This document shows positions 34,142-42,836 of a DNA stretch of 64,000 nucleotides, in pieces. Where the stretch lies: the NCBI RefSeq assembly GCF_036178845.1, contig NZ_CP108070.1:186001-250000 (forward strand), given 5' to 3'. The stretch comes from Streptomyces sp. NBC_00271 (lineage in GTDB: Bacteria > Actinomycetota > Actinomycetes > Streptomycetales > Streptomycetaceae). A program made the position numbers and the translations under genes. The notes beneath the pieces were generated by a model. That model ran no database searches and was not told the origin of the DNA. It saw nothing but the letters and a program-made list of their open reading frames with translations. The stretch's first letter is position 1; each line of letters starts with the position of its first letter.

Positions 34142-34202
34142 GCGCGACGGGCCGCGGCGGCCGGACGGTGGCCGGCTGCCTGTGGTCGTACGGGCTCGGT
34201 GG

Positions 34203-34739
34203 TCACCTGGGTTCGGGGGCGGTGACGGCCGGGGCGGCGCCGAGGAGGCTGAGGAGGGTCTCGCGGTGGAGGTCCGCGATCGGGCCGAGGAAGTCCGGGT
34301 GGCGCAGCAGGGGGGCCGCGCGGTGGTCGCGCGGGCTGGGGATGGTCAGCCGGCGCGCGTCGCCCACGCTGTCGGGGCCGTGGTGGGTGGCGGCCAGGCA
34401 GGCGGCGGCCAGGGCGGCGAGGTCGGCGTCGGCCAGCAGGCAGGCCGCCCAGCTGACGACGGTCTCGTCGACCTGGGTGCGCCAGGCGTGGGTGGCGTCC
34501 GTCAGCGGGGGTGCGTCGGCGCCGGTGACGAAGTCCAGCCGGCCGGAGCCGCCGGGGCCGAGCAGGTCCAGCAGTTCGGCGTCCAGCGCGGTGGGGTAGC
34601 GCAGGGCGGCGGCGATGGTGGCCGCATGGCCTGCCTGGGCCTCGGCCAGGGCCTGGTTCAGCGGGCCGGTGGCCGGGGGGAAGGCCGCCAGCAGCCAGCG
34701 TGCGGAGGCGGCGATGACGGGCGAGAGAGCGGTGAGCAT
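34203..34739 (-). CDS. hypothetical helical protein
   Basis: 178 residues from the ATG at 34739. Ala/Leu-rich, predicted mostly helical, with LNQALAEAQAGHAATIAAAL, TVVSWAACLLADADLAALAA and PDFLGPIADLHRETLLSLLG. No signal peptide or membrane segment. No family recognised. Confidence 0.5.
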   Translation of the reverse strand: MLTALSPVIAASARWLLAAFPPATGPLNQALAEAQAGHAATIAAALRYPTALDAELLDLLGPGGSGRLDFVTGADAPPLTDATHAWRTQVDETVVSWAACLLADADLAALAAACLAATHHGPDSVGDARRLTIPSPRDHRAAPLLRHPDFLGPIADLHRETLLSLLGAAPAVTAPEPR

Positions 34740-34969
34740 GGTGGACCGTCCTGTGCGTGTGCCCGCCTGTCCTGGGTGTTCCGGTGTGGGTGATCCGGTC
34801 GCGGGCACGGCGCGCCCGGGCGGAGAGGTGCGGGGCGGACAACGGTACGGCGGCCTCCCGCGGGGGCGACAGGAGCTGCGTCACAGCCGGGGCGGTGGGG
34901 CGGCGCGGGCGGGGGCTGCGGCAGGGAGACGCGCGTCACCGATCCCTGATCGCCTACGACCAGTGATCA

Positions 34970-35112
34970 CCATGGCAAGCAGCGCCTCGAGAGCCTTGTA
35001 CGCGGCGATGGTCTTCTCGAAGCGGTCCGGCGCGGGCCGCAGGATCAGCAGGTCGATCTGCTCGACGCCGAGTTTGCGGAAGACGCCGCGCCCCGGAAGA
35101 CGCCGCGCCCCG
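34970..35112 (-). pseudogene. aldo/keto reductase remnant with a 17-bp direct repeat
   Basis: The minus strand encodes RKLGVEQIDLLILRPAPDRF and EKTIAAYKALEALLA, matching the middle of aldo/keto reductases (LGVxxIDLLxLHxP, then AxxALExL). Nothing on either side continues it. The unit GGAAGACGCCGCGCCCC occurs twice in tandem at about 35079-35112 at its upstream edge. Confidence 0.6.
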
Positions 35113-35140
35113 GGAGAGGCGGTGGCTCCGACCGCGGTGG

Positions 35141-35737
35141 TCAACGCTTTTCGCGTCGGCTGCGGATGCTCAGGGCGATGACGGAGACAAGGAACCACAA
35201 GGCACCGAAGGCTGAGTATCCGGCGACGGAGGAGAGGCTGCTCGTCGCCGAGGCGGACATGGCAGCGAAGGAGGCACCGGCGAGGACGGACAGTCCGCCG
35301 CTGATGACCATGGGCCACTGGGCGCCGACGGTGCGTCGGCGCCGGATCGCCACGACGAGCTGGATCGCTCCGGAAAGGAGGGCCCAGATGCCGAACACGA
35401 GCAGGGCCGTCCCGATGGTGGAGAAGACGGCAACGGTCATCCCGGCGGTGGTGGCGAGGCCGAGAGCCATGTTGGTGGTACCGAGGCGGTCCGTGGAGCC
35501 GGTGCCAGCCATGCGGCGCTCGAGGAGTGTGGCGATGACGTCCCACAGGGGGTAGGTGACGAGCAGCACGGCCGCGATCACGGTGGGTTTGTCCGCCGGC
35601 ACGAGCGAGGTGGAGGTCGCGGCGACGAGTGCCACCCAGATCAGGGAGAAGGCGACTCGGATCAGATAGAGCGATCGGAGCCCGGAGGACGTCGTCGTGG
35701 TCGTGTGCGTGCTCGAAGTCATGGTGGTCTGAGTCAT
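35141..35737 (-). CDS. DUF308/HdeD-like membrane protein
   Basis: 198 residues from the ATG at 35737, after a Thr/Ser-rich N-terminus. Paired hydrophobic helices follow: LIRVAFSLIWVALVAATS, VIAAVLLVTYPLWDVIATLL, MALGLATTAGMTVAVFSTIG, ALLVFGIWALLSGAIQLVVA, WPMVISGGLSVLAGASFAAM and YSAFGALWFLVSVIALSI. It is divergent from a two-component system, with shared operators between, so it is probably its target. Confidence 0.7.
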   Translation of the reverse strand: MTQTTMTSSTHTTTTTSSGLRSLYLIRVAFSLIWVALVAATSTSLVPADKPTVIAAVLLVTYPLWDVIATLLERRMAGTGSTDRLGTTNMALGLATTAGMTVAVFSTIGTALLVFGIWALLSGAIQLVVAIRRRRTVGAQWPMVISGGLSVLAGASFAAMSASATSSLSSVAGYSAFGALWFLVSVIALSIRSRREKR

Positions 35738-35812
35738 CGGGTGTCCCGTTTTGTGATCGTGATGGTGTGAGACGGTCGCCTCGGTGAGGAGTCTCAGCGG
35801 CCTCGGGAGGAG

Positions 35813-35920
35813 CCGTGTACTTCGAACGAAGTAGTTCTGCCATCCACTTCGAATCGAATGAGTTCTGCCGTCCCCATCGCCCGGACCGGGCTCGCCGTCT
35901 ACTTCATTCGAAGTACACGG
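35813..35920. promoter_or_regulatory. repeated TTCGAA-centred sites between DUF308 gene and two-component system
   Basis: GTACTTCGAACGAAGTAG (35817-35834) and CTACTTCATTCGAAGTAC (35899-35916) are inverted copies with one mismatch; the match extends to CCGT at the outer ends. A third site, CACTTCGAATCGAATGAG, is at 35845. A TTCTGCC follows the first and third sites as part of a direct repeat. This is a likely binding array for the adjacent response regulator. Confidence 0.65.
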
Positions 35921-35949
35921 CCGCAGCGCACGTGGACGAGAATCGGACC

Positions 35950-37134
35950 ATGGTCGAGGCGCAGAGCAATCAGGACGGGCCCGTGGCACCCCTGTGGGTT
36001 CGCCGCCCCAAGTCGCTGCACCTCATCGCCTATTCGGTGGCCGCGCTGGTGTTCACCGGCCAGATCGCGGCAGTGATCCTGCGAGGGTCGGATTGGCCGA
36101 CGGCCCTCTCCGTGCTCCTCGCCGGTGGCGGTGTCGCCCTCTCGTGGTGGAGGCCGTGGGCAGGACTGGTCGTGACGAGCGCGGCGTCCTTCGCCGTCAC
36201 AGCGGTGGGCCACGACCCCCTGTCGGTGTGGATGATGGCAGTGCTCGTGCTGTTCTCGGTCACCCTCAGGGGAAAGCAGCCGCTGGCCGGAACCGGCATC
36301 GTGGCGGCGTTCTTCCTGGGGGCGTTCATGACGCTGGGAGGATTCCGCGGCGGCGCGATCGTGGGAGCCGCCGCACTCTTCTCGGCCATAGCTGGAGGTG
36401 CGACAGGGGCCGCGCTGCGCATCCATCGAGAGCACTGGCGCACCCTGGAGGAACGGGCCGAAAGCGCCATCGCCACCCGCGAGATCGAAGCCACCCGACG
36501 GGTGACCGAGGAACGGCTCCGCATCGCCCGGGACCTCCACGACGTCATCGGCCACCAGGTCGCGATGCTGAGCCTGCATCTCGGTGCCGCGGAGATCGGG
36601 CTGCCTGCAGACGCCGAGTCCTCCCGGCAGGCCCTGGTCTCAGCCAGGTCCAGCGCCCGCGCCGTCGTCGTCGAAACGCAACGGATTCTCGCGCTCCTCC
36701 GCCTCGCAGACGACATCTCCGAGGACGAGGCGCTCCGGCCGACCCCGGCGCTCAGCGGCCTGGAAGGCCTTGTCGCCTCTTTCGAGAGCATCGGCCTCGA
36801 CGTCCATCCCTCCATCGACATCCCCGCCGGTTTCGTGGAGCCCAGCGTCGGCGTGACGGTCTACCGGGTCGTTCAGGAAGCGCTCACGAATGCTTACCGG
36901 CATGGAGAGGGGGCGGCAACGGTGGATGTGGGCCAGCGCGACGGCAGGATCTGCGTCACCGTGGAGAACCGCGTCGGTCACTCACTGCGCGGCTCCGGCT
37001 CGGGCAGCGGACTCGGGCTCGTGGGGATGCGCGAACGCGTCGAGTCCTCCAGCGGGCGGCTGACGATCGACAGTGACGACGGGCGATTCCGGGTCCATGC
37101 GGAGTTCAGCCCCCTGGGAGCCGTCGTCCGATGA
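35950..37134 (+). CDS. sensor histidine kinase, NarL-type (HisKA_3)
   Basis: 394 residues from the ATG at 35950. Several membrane segments in the first ~150 residues, no large extracellular domain, then RIARDLHDVIGHQVAMLSLH with the phospho-accepting His, and an ATPase domain (VVQEALTNAYRHG, GSGLGLVGMRERV). It overlaps the response-regulator start by 4 bp (ATGA). The sensed signal is probably in or at the membrane. Confidence 0.85.
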   Translation: MVEAQSNQDGPVAPLWVRRPKSLHLIAYSVAALVFTGQIAAVILRGSDWPTALSVLLAGGGVALSWWRPWAGLVVTSAASFAVTAVGHDPLSVWMMAVLVLFSVTLRGKQPLAGTGIVAAFFLGAFMTLGGFRGGAIVGAAALFSAIAGGATGAALRIHREHWRTLEERAESAIATREIEATRRVTEERLRIARDLHDVIGHQVAMLSLHLGAAEIGLPADAESSRQALVSARSSARAVVVETQRILALLRLADDISEDEALRPTPALSGLEGLVASFESIGLDVHPSIDIPAGFVEPSVGVTVYRVVQEALTNAYRHGEGAATVDVGQRDGRICVTVENRVGHSLRGSGSGSGLGLVGMRERVESSSGRLTIDSDDGRFRVHAEFSPLGAVVR

Positions 37135-37790
37135 CGCGGATTCTGATCGTCGACGACCAGGACGAGATAAGGGCCGGCATCAAAGCGATGCTCCGGCTCG
37201 ACCCAAGTCTCGTTGTTGCGGGTGATCTCTCCGATGGGCTCCAGGTCGTCCCCTTCCTCCGGGACCACCCCGTCGACCTGGTCCTGATGGACATCCGGAT
37301 GCCCGGCATCGACGGTGTCGAAGCCACCCGCCGGATCCGCAAAGAGCACCCGCCCGAAAAGATGCGGGTGATCGTGCTGACCACCTTTGACCAGGACGAC
37401 ATCGTTCTCGCCGCCCTTCGCGCGGGCGCCAACGGCTTCCTGAGCAAGACCGTGAGCCCCGCTGAACTCGTCGCCGGAATCACCGAGGTCGTTGGCGGTG
37501 GCGGTGCGCTGTCGGCCGCCGCGACGGCCGCGCTCATCGGTCACATGACCGGCAGTCTGCCCCCGGTGATCGACCAGGAACTGCTGCGACGCTTCGACGC
37601 TCTGACACCCAAGGAGCGGGACGTGGTCGTTCTCGTCGCGAGCGGTCTCGGCAACGACGAGATCGCGGCCCAGATGTCCGTGTCGCCGTTCACCGTGAAG
37701 ACGCATGCGGTGCGGGCCATGACGAAGGTCGGCGCACGTGATCGAGCGCAACTCGTCTCGTTCGTCTTCCGGGCCGGCCTCTACTCCTGA
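37131..37790 (+). CDS. response regulator, NarL/LuxR family
   Basis: 219 residues. Receiver domain with LIVDDQDEIRAG, phospho-acceptor Asp in LVLMDIRMPGIDG, the switch Thr in LTTFD and Lys in LSKTVSP. The C-terminal LuxR HTH has LTPKERDVVVLVASGLGNDE and SVSPFTVKTHAVRAM. Coupled to the upstream kinase. It probably binds the TTCGAA repeats upstream of the operon. Confidence 0.9.
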   Translation: MTRILIVDDQDEIRAGIKAMLRLDPSLVVAGDLSDGLQVVPFLRDHPVDLVLMDIRMPGIDGVEATRRIRKEHPPEKMRVIVLTTFDQDDIVLAALRAGANGFLSKTVSPAELVAGITEVVGGGGALSAAATAALIGHMTGSLPPVIDQELLRRFDALTPKERDVVVLVASGLGNDEIAAQMSVSPFTVKTHAVRAMTKVGARDRAQLVSFVFRAGLYS

Positions 37791-38037
37791 ACCTGCCGGG
37801 CAGAACCCCGAAGCAGGTGGCCGCCGTGGCGATGCCGAGCAGTCCGGCGGGCGGGACGGCGTGGGCACGTACCTGGAAGACCTCGCCGTCGCGCTGCGCG
37901 AGCGGCGTGCCCGGACCTGTGCCTGCGGGGCAGGGCTTGCGCCAGGGCAAGGCAGACGGGTTGCGTCACAACATGGTCTTGAGCGTCCTCTCTTACGCTC
38001 GCGCACCGGCCCCGGCATCGGCATCGGACTCATTCGT
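37791..38037. other. intergenic between convergent genes
   Basis: A plus-strand stretch (GTYLEDLAVALRERRARTCA) looks coding-like but has no start and no family. No gene is called. Confidence 0.4.
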
Positions 38038-39918
38038 CTAGCCGAGCATGCGGTCGAGGTTGAAGGCGGCGCTGATCAGGGCGAGGTGGGTGAAGGCCTG
38101 GGGGAAGTTTCCGCGCTGTTCGCCGGTGTGGCCGATCTCCTCCGCGTAGAGGCCGAGGTGGTTGGCGTAGGTGAGCATCTTCTCGAAGGCGAGGCGGGCC
38201 TCGTCCAGGCGGCCGGCGCGGGTGAGTGCCTCGACGTACCAGAAGGAGCAGATCGAGAAGGTGCCTTCCTCGCCCTGGAGGCCGTCGGGGCTGGCCTGGG
38301 GGTCGTAGCGGTAGACCAGGGAGTCGGACACCAGGTCCTCGCCGAGGGCGTCGAGGGTGGCGAGCCATTTGGGGTCGGTCGGGGCGATGAACTTCGCCAG
38401 CGGCATCATCAGCAGGGAGGCGTCGAGGATGTCGCTGTCCTCGTACTGGGTGAAGGCGTGGCGTTCGGCGGACCAGCCGTGGCTCATGATCCGCCGGTAG
38501 ATCGTGTCGCGGACGGCGCCCCAGCGGACCATGTCGGCGGGCAGGCCGCGGTGCCGGGCCAGCCGCATGGCGCGTTCGATCGCCACCCAGCACATGAGGC
38601 GGGAGTAGAGGAACGTCTTGCGGCCGCCGCGGGTCTCCCAGACTCCCTCGTCGGGCTGGTCCCAGTGGTCGCACACCCAGTCGACGAGCTCGCTGATGCT
38701 GTCCCAGTGGGCGCTGGAGATGGGCTTGCCCCACTTGTCGTAGAGGTAGAGGGAGTCGACGAGTGCCCCGTAGATGTCGAGCTGGAGCTGGTCGACGGCG
38801 GCGTTGCCGACGCGTACGGGGGCTGAGCCGCGGTAGCCCTCGAGGTGGGGCAGTTCGCGTTCGGGCAGGTCACGGCATCCGTCGATGCCGTACATGATCT
38901 GCAGGGGGCCGGTGGGTCCGCACGGGCCGTCGGGGGCGCGCTGGACATGCTCGGTGACGAAGCCCATGAAGGCTTCGGCCTCGGCGGTGAAGCCGAGTCT
39001 GAGCATCGCGTACACGCAGAACGCGGCGTCGCGGATCCACACGTAGCGGTAGTCCCAGTTGCGTTCGCCGCCGATCTGTTCGGGCAGGCTGGTGGTCGGC
39101 GCGGCGACGATGGCGCCGGTGGGGGCGTAGGTGAGGAGTTTGAGGGTGAGGGCGGAGCGGTGGACCATTTCCCGCCAGCGGCCGCGGTAGCGGGACTGGG
39201 ACAGCCAGCGGCGCCAGTAGCACACGGTCGCGTTGAATTCTCTTTCCGCCTCGGCGACGGCGCAGAAGCGGGGTGCCACGTCGCCGCCGATCTTGTCGAT
39301 GGTGAAGACGGCCGCCTCGCCCTCGTGCAGTTTGAACAGGGCCCAGACGTCCGGGCCGTCGACCTCGATGGGCACGGTGGAGGTCAGGGCGAGGCGCAGC
39401 GAGGCGGAGGCGAAGACCGCCTGGCCGGCCTCGGCGTGCACGGTGTGGGGTGCGGTGCCGTACTCGAAGCGGGGGGCGACGCGGGCGCGGAAGGGGAGTG
39501 CTCCGCGGACGCACACCACGCGGCGGATGAGGCGGTGGCGGTCGGCCTCGCGTGAGTCGTCGACGACGGGCATGAAGTCCTGGATCTCGCCGACTCCGTC
39601 GTCCGCGAAGAAGCGGGTGATCAGGACGTTGGTGTCGGGGAAGTAGAACTGTTTGGTGCGGGTGGGGACGTCGGGGGCGAGTTCGAAGGATCCGCCCCGT
39701 TCGGCGTCGAGGATCGAGGCGAAGACGCTGGGTGCGTCGAAGCGGGGGCAGCAGTACCAGTCGATGGTGCCGTTCGTGCCGACGAGGGCGGCGCTGCGCA
39801 GGTCGCCGATCAGGCCGTGCTCGGCGATGGGCAGGTAGCCGGGGGTGCCGGTGCCGCGGGGGCCGGCGGATATCCGGTCACTGTCCTTCGCTCCGGCCTC
39901 AGGAGTCGCTTCAGCCAC
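38038..39918 (-). CDS. glycoside hydrolase family 15 (glucoamylase/trehalase-like)
   Basis: 626 residues from GTG at 39918 with GGAGG five bases upstream. N-terminal beta-sandwich (GLIGDLRSAALVGTNGTIDW) and C-terminal (alpha/alpha)6 barrel (ERNWDYRYVWIRDAAF). The family acid and base appear in DEGVWE and GEEGTFS. No signal peptide, so intracellular; related actinobacterial enzymes act on trehalose or on alpha-glucans. Ends convergent with the two-component system. Confidence 0.9.
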   Translation of the reverse strand: MAEATPEAGAKDSDRISAGPRGTGTPGYLPIAEHGLIGDLRSAALVGTNGTIDWYCCPRFDAPSVFASILDAERGGSFELAPDVPTRTKQFYFPDTNVLITRFFADDGVGEIQDFMPVVDDSREADRHRLIRRVVCVRGALPFRARVAPRFEYGTAPHTVHAEAGQAVFASASLRLALTSTVPIEVDGPDVWALFKLHEGEAAVFTIDKIGGDVAPRFCAVAEAEREFNATVCYWRRWLSQSRYRGRWREMVHRSALTLKLLTYAPTGAIVAAPTTSLPEQIGGERNWDYRYVWIRDAAFCVYAMLRLGFTAEAEAFMGFVTEHVQRAPDGPCGPTGPLQIMYGIDGCRDLPERELPHLEGYRGSAPVRVGNAAVDQLQLDIYGALVDSLYLYDKWGKPISSAHWDSISELVDWVCDHWDQPDEGVWETRGGRKTFLYSRLMCWVAIERAMRLARHRGLPADMVRWGAVRDTIYRRIMSHGWSAERHAFTQYEDSDILDASLLMMPLAKFIAPTDPKWLATLDALGEDLVSDSLVYRYDPQASPDGLQGEEGTFSICSFWYVEALTRAGRLDEARLAFEKMLTYANHLGLYAEEIGHTGEQRGNFPQAFTHLALISAAFNLDRMLG

Positions 39919-39963
39919 GTCAGCCTCCTTGGGCTTCGCCCGAGCCGCCCCCTGGTGTCCAGG

Positions 39964-40221
39964 CTAGGGCCTGTCCGGCGGATCAGGTCGGAGGAAAGTA
40001 ACGGCGCCTCATAAGTGCAGGTGAGCGGGGTCTGGTGCGTGCAGCTGCAAGGCAGGGAAGGGCGTCGACGCGATGGGGGTCCCCCTGCTCGAGCGAAGCC
40101 GAGAGCTCGGGGGAGTCGGCGACCGACGACAACGCCGCTGGGGGTACCCCCTGCTCGAAGAGCTTGGGGGAGGGCGTGCCAGACCCCGCGTCTCCGGCAT
40201 GATCCGCCGGACAGGCCCTAG
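39964..40221. mobile_element. complete MITE-like element, 258 bp, CTAG ends
   Basis: The outer ends are perfect inverted repeats beginning CTAGGGCCTGTCCGGCGGAT (left 39964, right 40221). CTAG at both edges would fit the target duplication of IS5-type transposases. The interior has no gene but two long hairpins built on GGGGGTCCCCC and GGGGGTACCCCC. A right-end fragment is at 6584-6663. Confidence 0.8.
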
Positions 40222-40311
40222 CGAGTTGTCGCGCCCGTGGGCCTGCGGAGCGGGGGCTGCGGCGGTACGCGTTCCTCTCCCCCGCGCGCCGGTGCCGCCT
40301 CGCGGGGGTGG

Positions 40312-40665
40312 TCAGCGGGCCGCGGGCTGGGCGGGCAGGTTGAAGACGTGGCCCGGGGAGACGATCTTCGTGATCGCCTCCCCGAAGAGGGTGCTGGGCT
40401 CCGCGCCGTTGTGGTCGATGTCGATGTTCAACAGGACGACGAGGGTCGCCTGCGCCGCGGGGAGGTAGACGGTCAGGGATTCGTAGCCGGGCAGGGAGCC
40501 GTGGTGCCCGATCCAGCCCTGGACGTCGAAGATGCCCAGGCCGTACCCGGTGCCCGGAATCGTGGTGGGAGGCGTGGTCAGCCGCTGTTTCTGTGTGGCC
40601 GGGCTGATCAGGGTGGTGCCGTCGGGCAGGACGCCGGTGGCCACCGTGCGCGTGCGGGCAACCGG
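40312..40665 (-). pseudogene. serine hydrolase (beta-lactamase / DD-peptidase family), C-terminal fragment
   Basis: The minus strand reads TVATGVLPDGTTLISPATQ, GYGLGIFDVQGWIGHHGSLP, then GYESLTVYLPAAQATLVVLL, the end of class C beta-lactamase-like proteins including the HHGSLPGY motif (KTG-box equivalent). The N-terminal part with SxxK is absent. The fragment lies about 90 bp from the MITE. The 5' limit is approximate. Confidence 0.65.
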
Positions 40666-40931
40666 CCTGCGGGCACGGCTTTGTGAGGGGCCGTCAGCCA
40701 TGGCGGGCCGTGTGCCGCGGCCGCCGGCCCGGCGTCGGACGAAAAACGGGCGGGACGGGACCGCGGTCTCCCGCGGCGTGCGGGACGGTGCCGCTTGCCG
40801 GCCACCGGATCGGGCCCGTGCAACCGCCCGCCCTCCCTTGATCGTCCCCGCCCCCGGGGAACCGTGACGGGAGGGGATCGTGTGGTGCGGGATCACATAC
40901 GTCTTGAGGACGAGGGCCGGGGGGAGATGAC
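40666..40931. other. intergenic, no gene
   Basis: Frames continuing the serine hydrolase fragment upstream are low-complexity Arg/Pro-rich shadow sequence. AT-poor; the promoter of the following gene pair is near 40880-40925. Confidence 0.4.
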
Positions 40932-41393
40932 GTGAGTTTCCTGCTCTGTCTGCTGGTCGTCCTGGTCGCGGTCGTCTCCGGCGTGGTGTTCCTGGGCCGG
41001 GGACTGGCCCGCGTCTGGAGAGGCGGGCTCGCGCGCTCGCTGCGCGGTCTCGCGTATGTCGTCGCGGCGGGCGCGGCCGTGATGTACGCCTGGGGAATGC
41101 TGTACGTCGCGGGCGCGGCGCTGGAGGCGGACGACGGCGGGGCGGATTCCTCGCCCATCCGGCCGTGCCGCACGGGCGTGCAGGAACGCGACTACTGGAT
41201 CGACGACTACCACGTCTGGTGGGTACCGGTCCGGTTCGTGTGCCATCGAAGCGACGGGACCACCTACGACCGGGAGGTCCCCGGATACGTGAACCCGGCG
41301 CTGGCCGGCCTCACGGTCAGCGCAGTGGCCCTGGCCGTGTCCGCCCGGTCCGTCTCCGCCCGGTCCGCGGACGAGCGCGCGCGGAGGCCGTGA
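40932..41393 (+). CDS. membrane protein with extracytoplasmic Cys-containing loop
   Basis: 153 residues from GTG at 40932. Two N-terminal hydrophobic segments (FLLCLLVVLVAVVSGVVFLG and AYVVAAGAAVMYAWGMLYVA), a loop with two Cys (IRPCRTGVQERDYWID, VRFVCHRSD), and a third hydrophobic segment near the end (NPALAGLTVSAVALAVS). It overlaps the next gene by four bases (GTGA), so it is coupled. No family recognised. Confidence 0.65.
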   Translation: MSFLLCLLVVLVAVVSGVVFLGRGLARVWRGGLARSLRGLAYVVAAGAAVMYAWGMLYVAGAALEADDGGADSSPIRPCRTGVQERDYWIDDYHVWWVPVRFVCHRSDGTTYDREVPGYVNPALAGLTVSAVALAVSARSVSARSADERARRP

Positions 41394-42142
41394 GCATGCT
41401 GCTGTTCTACGCCGTGCCGCTGATCAGTCTCTTCCTGTGCGCGGCCGGATCGGTTGCGTACCTTCTGTGGGCGGCCCTGCGCCGTCCGTCCCGGCAGGTC
41501 CGCTGGGCCGTCATCGGCGCGGGTGTGGCGGTGCTCGGATACGCGGGTGCCGTGGTGTACGGGCTGGCCTTCACCGACCCCGTGCAGGTGTGCGGCGAGA
41601 AGACCCTCGACAACGACTTCCCGCTGGTGCGCGTGCGCGTGGACGCCTTCCCGCCCGACGTCGCGTGCTACTGGAGCGACTCGGGGGCTTATGGGCCGTC
41701 GCACCCCACGGTCCTGGGCACGTGGATCATGTGGGCGGGCACGGGGGTTCTGGTCGTGGCCCTCTCCGTCATCCTGATCGGGCGGAGGTCGCGGGCCTCG
41801 CGCTGGGTGCGGGCCGGTGCGATCTGGTCGCCGTTGGTGGCCGTCATGATCTGGGTGACCGGTATTGGCCCCTCGATGGAACTCTCACAGACGGAGCTCT
41901 ACGACGAGTGCCTGCACGCGAAGACAATCCCCCCGGACACCAAGCTGATCCGGATCGACGTACGGGACATCGAAAGAACGGTCTTTCCGCCCTCCCTCAC
42001 CTGCACCTACTCCGACAGCGAGGCCGACCTCCTCGCACCCGAGCGGACCGGCCTGCTCGGGTGCGGCGTCGCCTTCGTGGCGTTTACGGGGGTCGCCCTG
42101 TCCCAGGCCGCACGAGCGGGCCGGGCCAGGCCAAGCATGTGA
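41390..42142 (+). CDS. membrane protein, coupled partner of the preceding gene
   Basis: 250 residues from GTG 41390, or 248 from ATG 41396. Hydrophobic segments at ~5-27, 38-58, 103-122, 130-150 and 220-240. Two extracytoplasmic loops each carry a Cys pair or CYWSDSG/CTYSDSEA motif, so the protein looks like an internal duplication (VQVCGEKTLDNDFPLVRVRV against YDECLHAKTIPPDTKLIRID). Function unknown. Confidence 0.65.
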   Translation: MSMLLFYAVPLISLFLCAAGSVAYLLWAALRRPSRQVRWAVIGAGVAVLGYAGAVVYGLAFTDPVQVCGEKTLDNDFPLVRVRVDAFPPDVACYWSDSGAYGPSHPTVLGTWIMWAGTGVLVVALSVILIGRRSRASRWVRAGAIWSPLVAVMIWVTGIGPSMELSQTELYDECLHAKTIPPDTKLIRIDVRDIERTVFPPSLTCTYSDSEADLLAPERTGLLGCGVAFVAFTGVALSQAARAGRARPSM

Positions 42143-42297
42143 GACGGGCCGGGCACGGCCTTCTGCCACCGGGGCGGTGCCGGAACGGCGCCGGCGTGCC
42201 GCTGCTGACGGGGCCGGGCCGAGGGGAGTTCGGCACGGGCCGGTGAGCAGCGGCGGTGCGGCGCGGCGGTCACATCGCGGCCGCGGGAGCGTGGTGG

Positions 42298-42528
42298 TCA
42301 CAGGCCCAGGGAGATGGCCAGCCGGGTGAGTTCGGCGGTGCTGTTGATGTTGAGCTTGGCCCGGATACGGCGGAGGTAGGCGTCGACGGTGTGCTTGGAG
42401 AGCCCCATGTGGCGGGCCGTCTGCAGGTAGGTGCGCCCTGCGGCGATATGTCGCAGCGTCTCCTGCTCGCGGGGGGCCAGCGCGGGGACGGGGGCTTCGG
42501 CGTGCGGCGTGGCGAGTGTGAGGCTCAT
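42298..42528 (-). CDS. stand-alone LuxR-type helix-turn-helix protein
   Basis: 76 residues from the ATG at 42528 with GGAGGAAA upstream. It consists of little more than a GerE/LuxR DNA-binding domain (LAPREQETLRHIAAGRTYLQ, MGLSKHTVDAYLRRIRAKLN). No receiver or ligand domain. Divergent from a sensor phosphatase; regulation of that gene is plausible. Confidence 0.8.
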   Translation of the reverse strand: MSLTLATPHAEAPVPALAPREQETLRHIAAGRTYLQTARHMGLSKHTVDAYLRRIRAKLNINSTAELTRLAISLGL

Positions 42529-42836
42529 GGGATTTCCTCCGACGTGTCGGCTCGGTCGTCGCTGCTCACACCCTTGAAAGCAGGGGACATATGACCGAAT
42601 AAGGCTTTTTGTCCGCTTTACATAAAGAGTGGCCGGGGGACTTCATGACGGTGTCCGCCGGCTGTCACAGGCCTGTCACAGGCAATCCCCGCGGGTTTGC
42701 AGCGGCGCGGTCATGGACGAGGCGGCGGGCCGCGCCCCCGGTGACGGCGCCGGGTTGGTGCTCCGTGCCCCCCGGGATCATGCTTGTCAGGAGAGCCCCC
42801 GGCCGTGCAGGTTCCCGAAGGGCGAGATGAGCGGCG
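42529..42836. other. divergent intergenic region
   Basis: AT-richer around 42570-42630, including CATAAAGAG, which is the likely promoter area for the LuxR-type gene and the phosphatase. A direct repeat GGCCTGTCACA/GGC occurs near 42661-42682. No gene. Confidence 0.45.
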
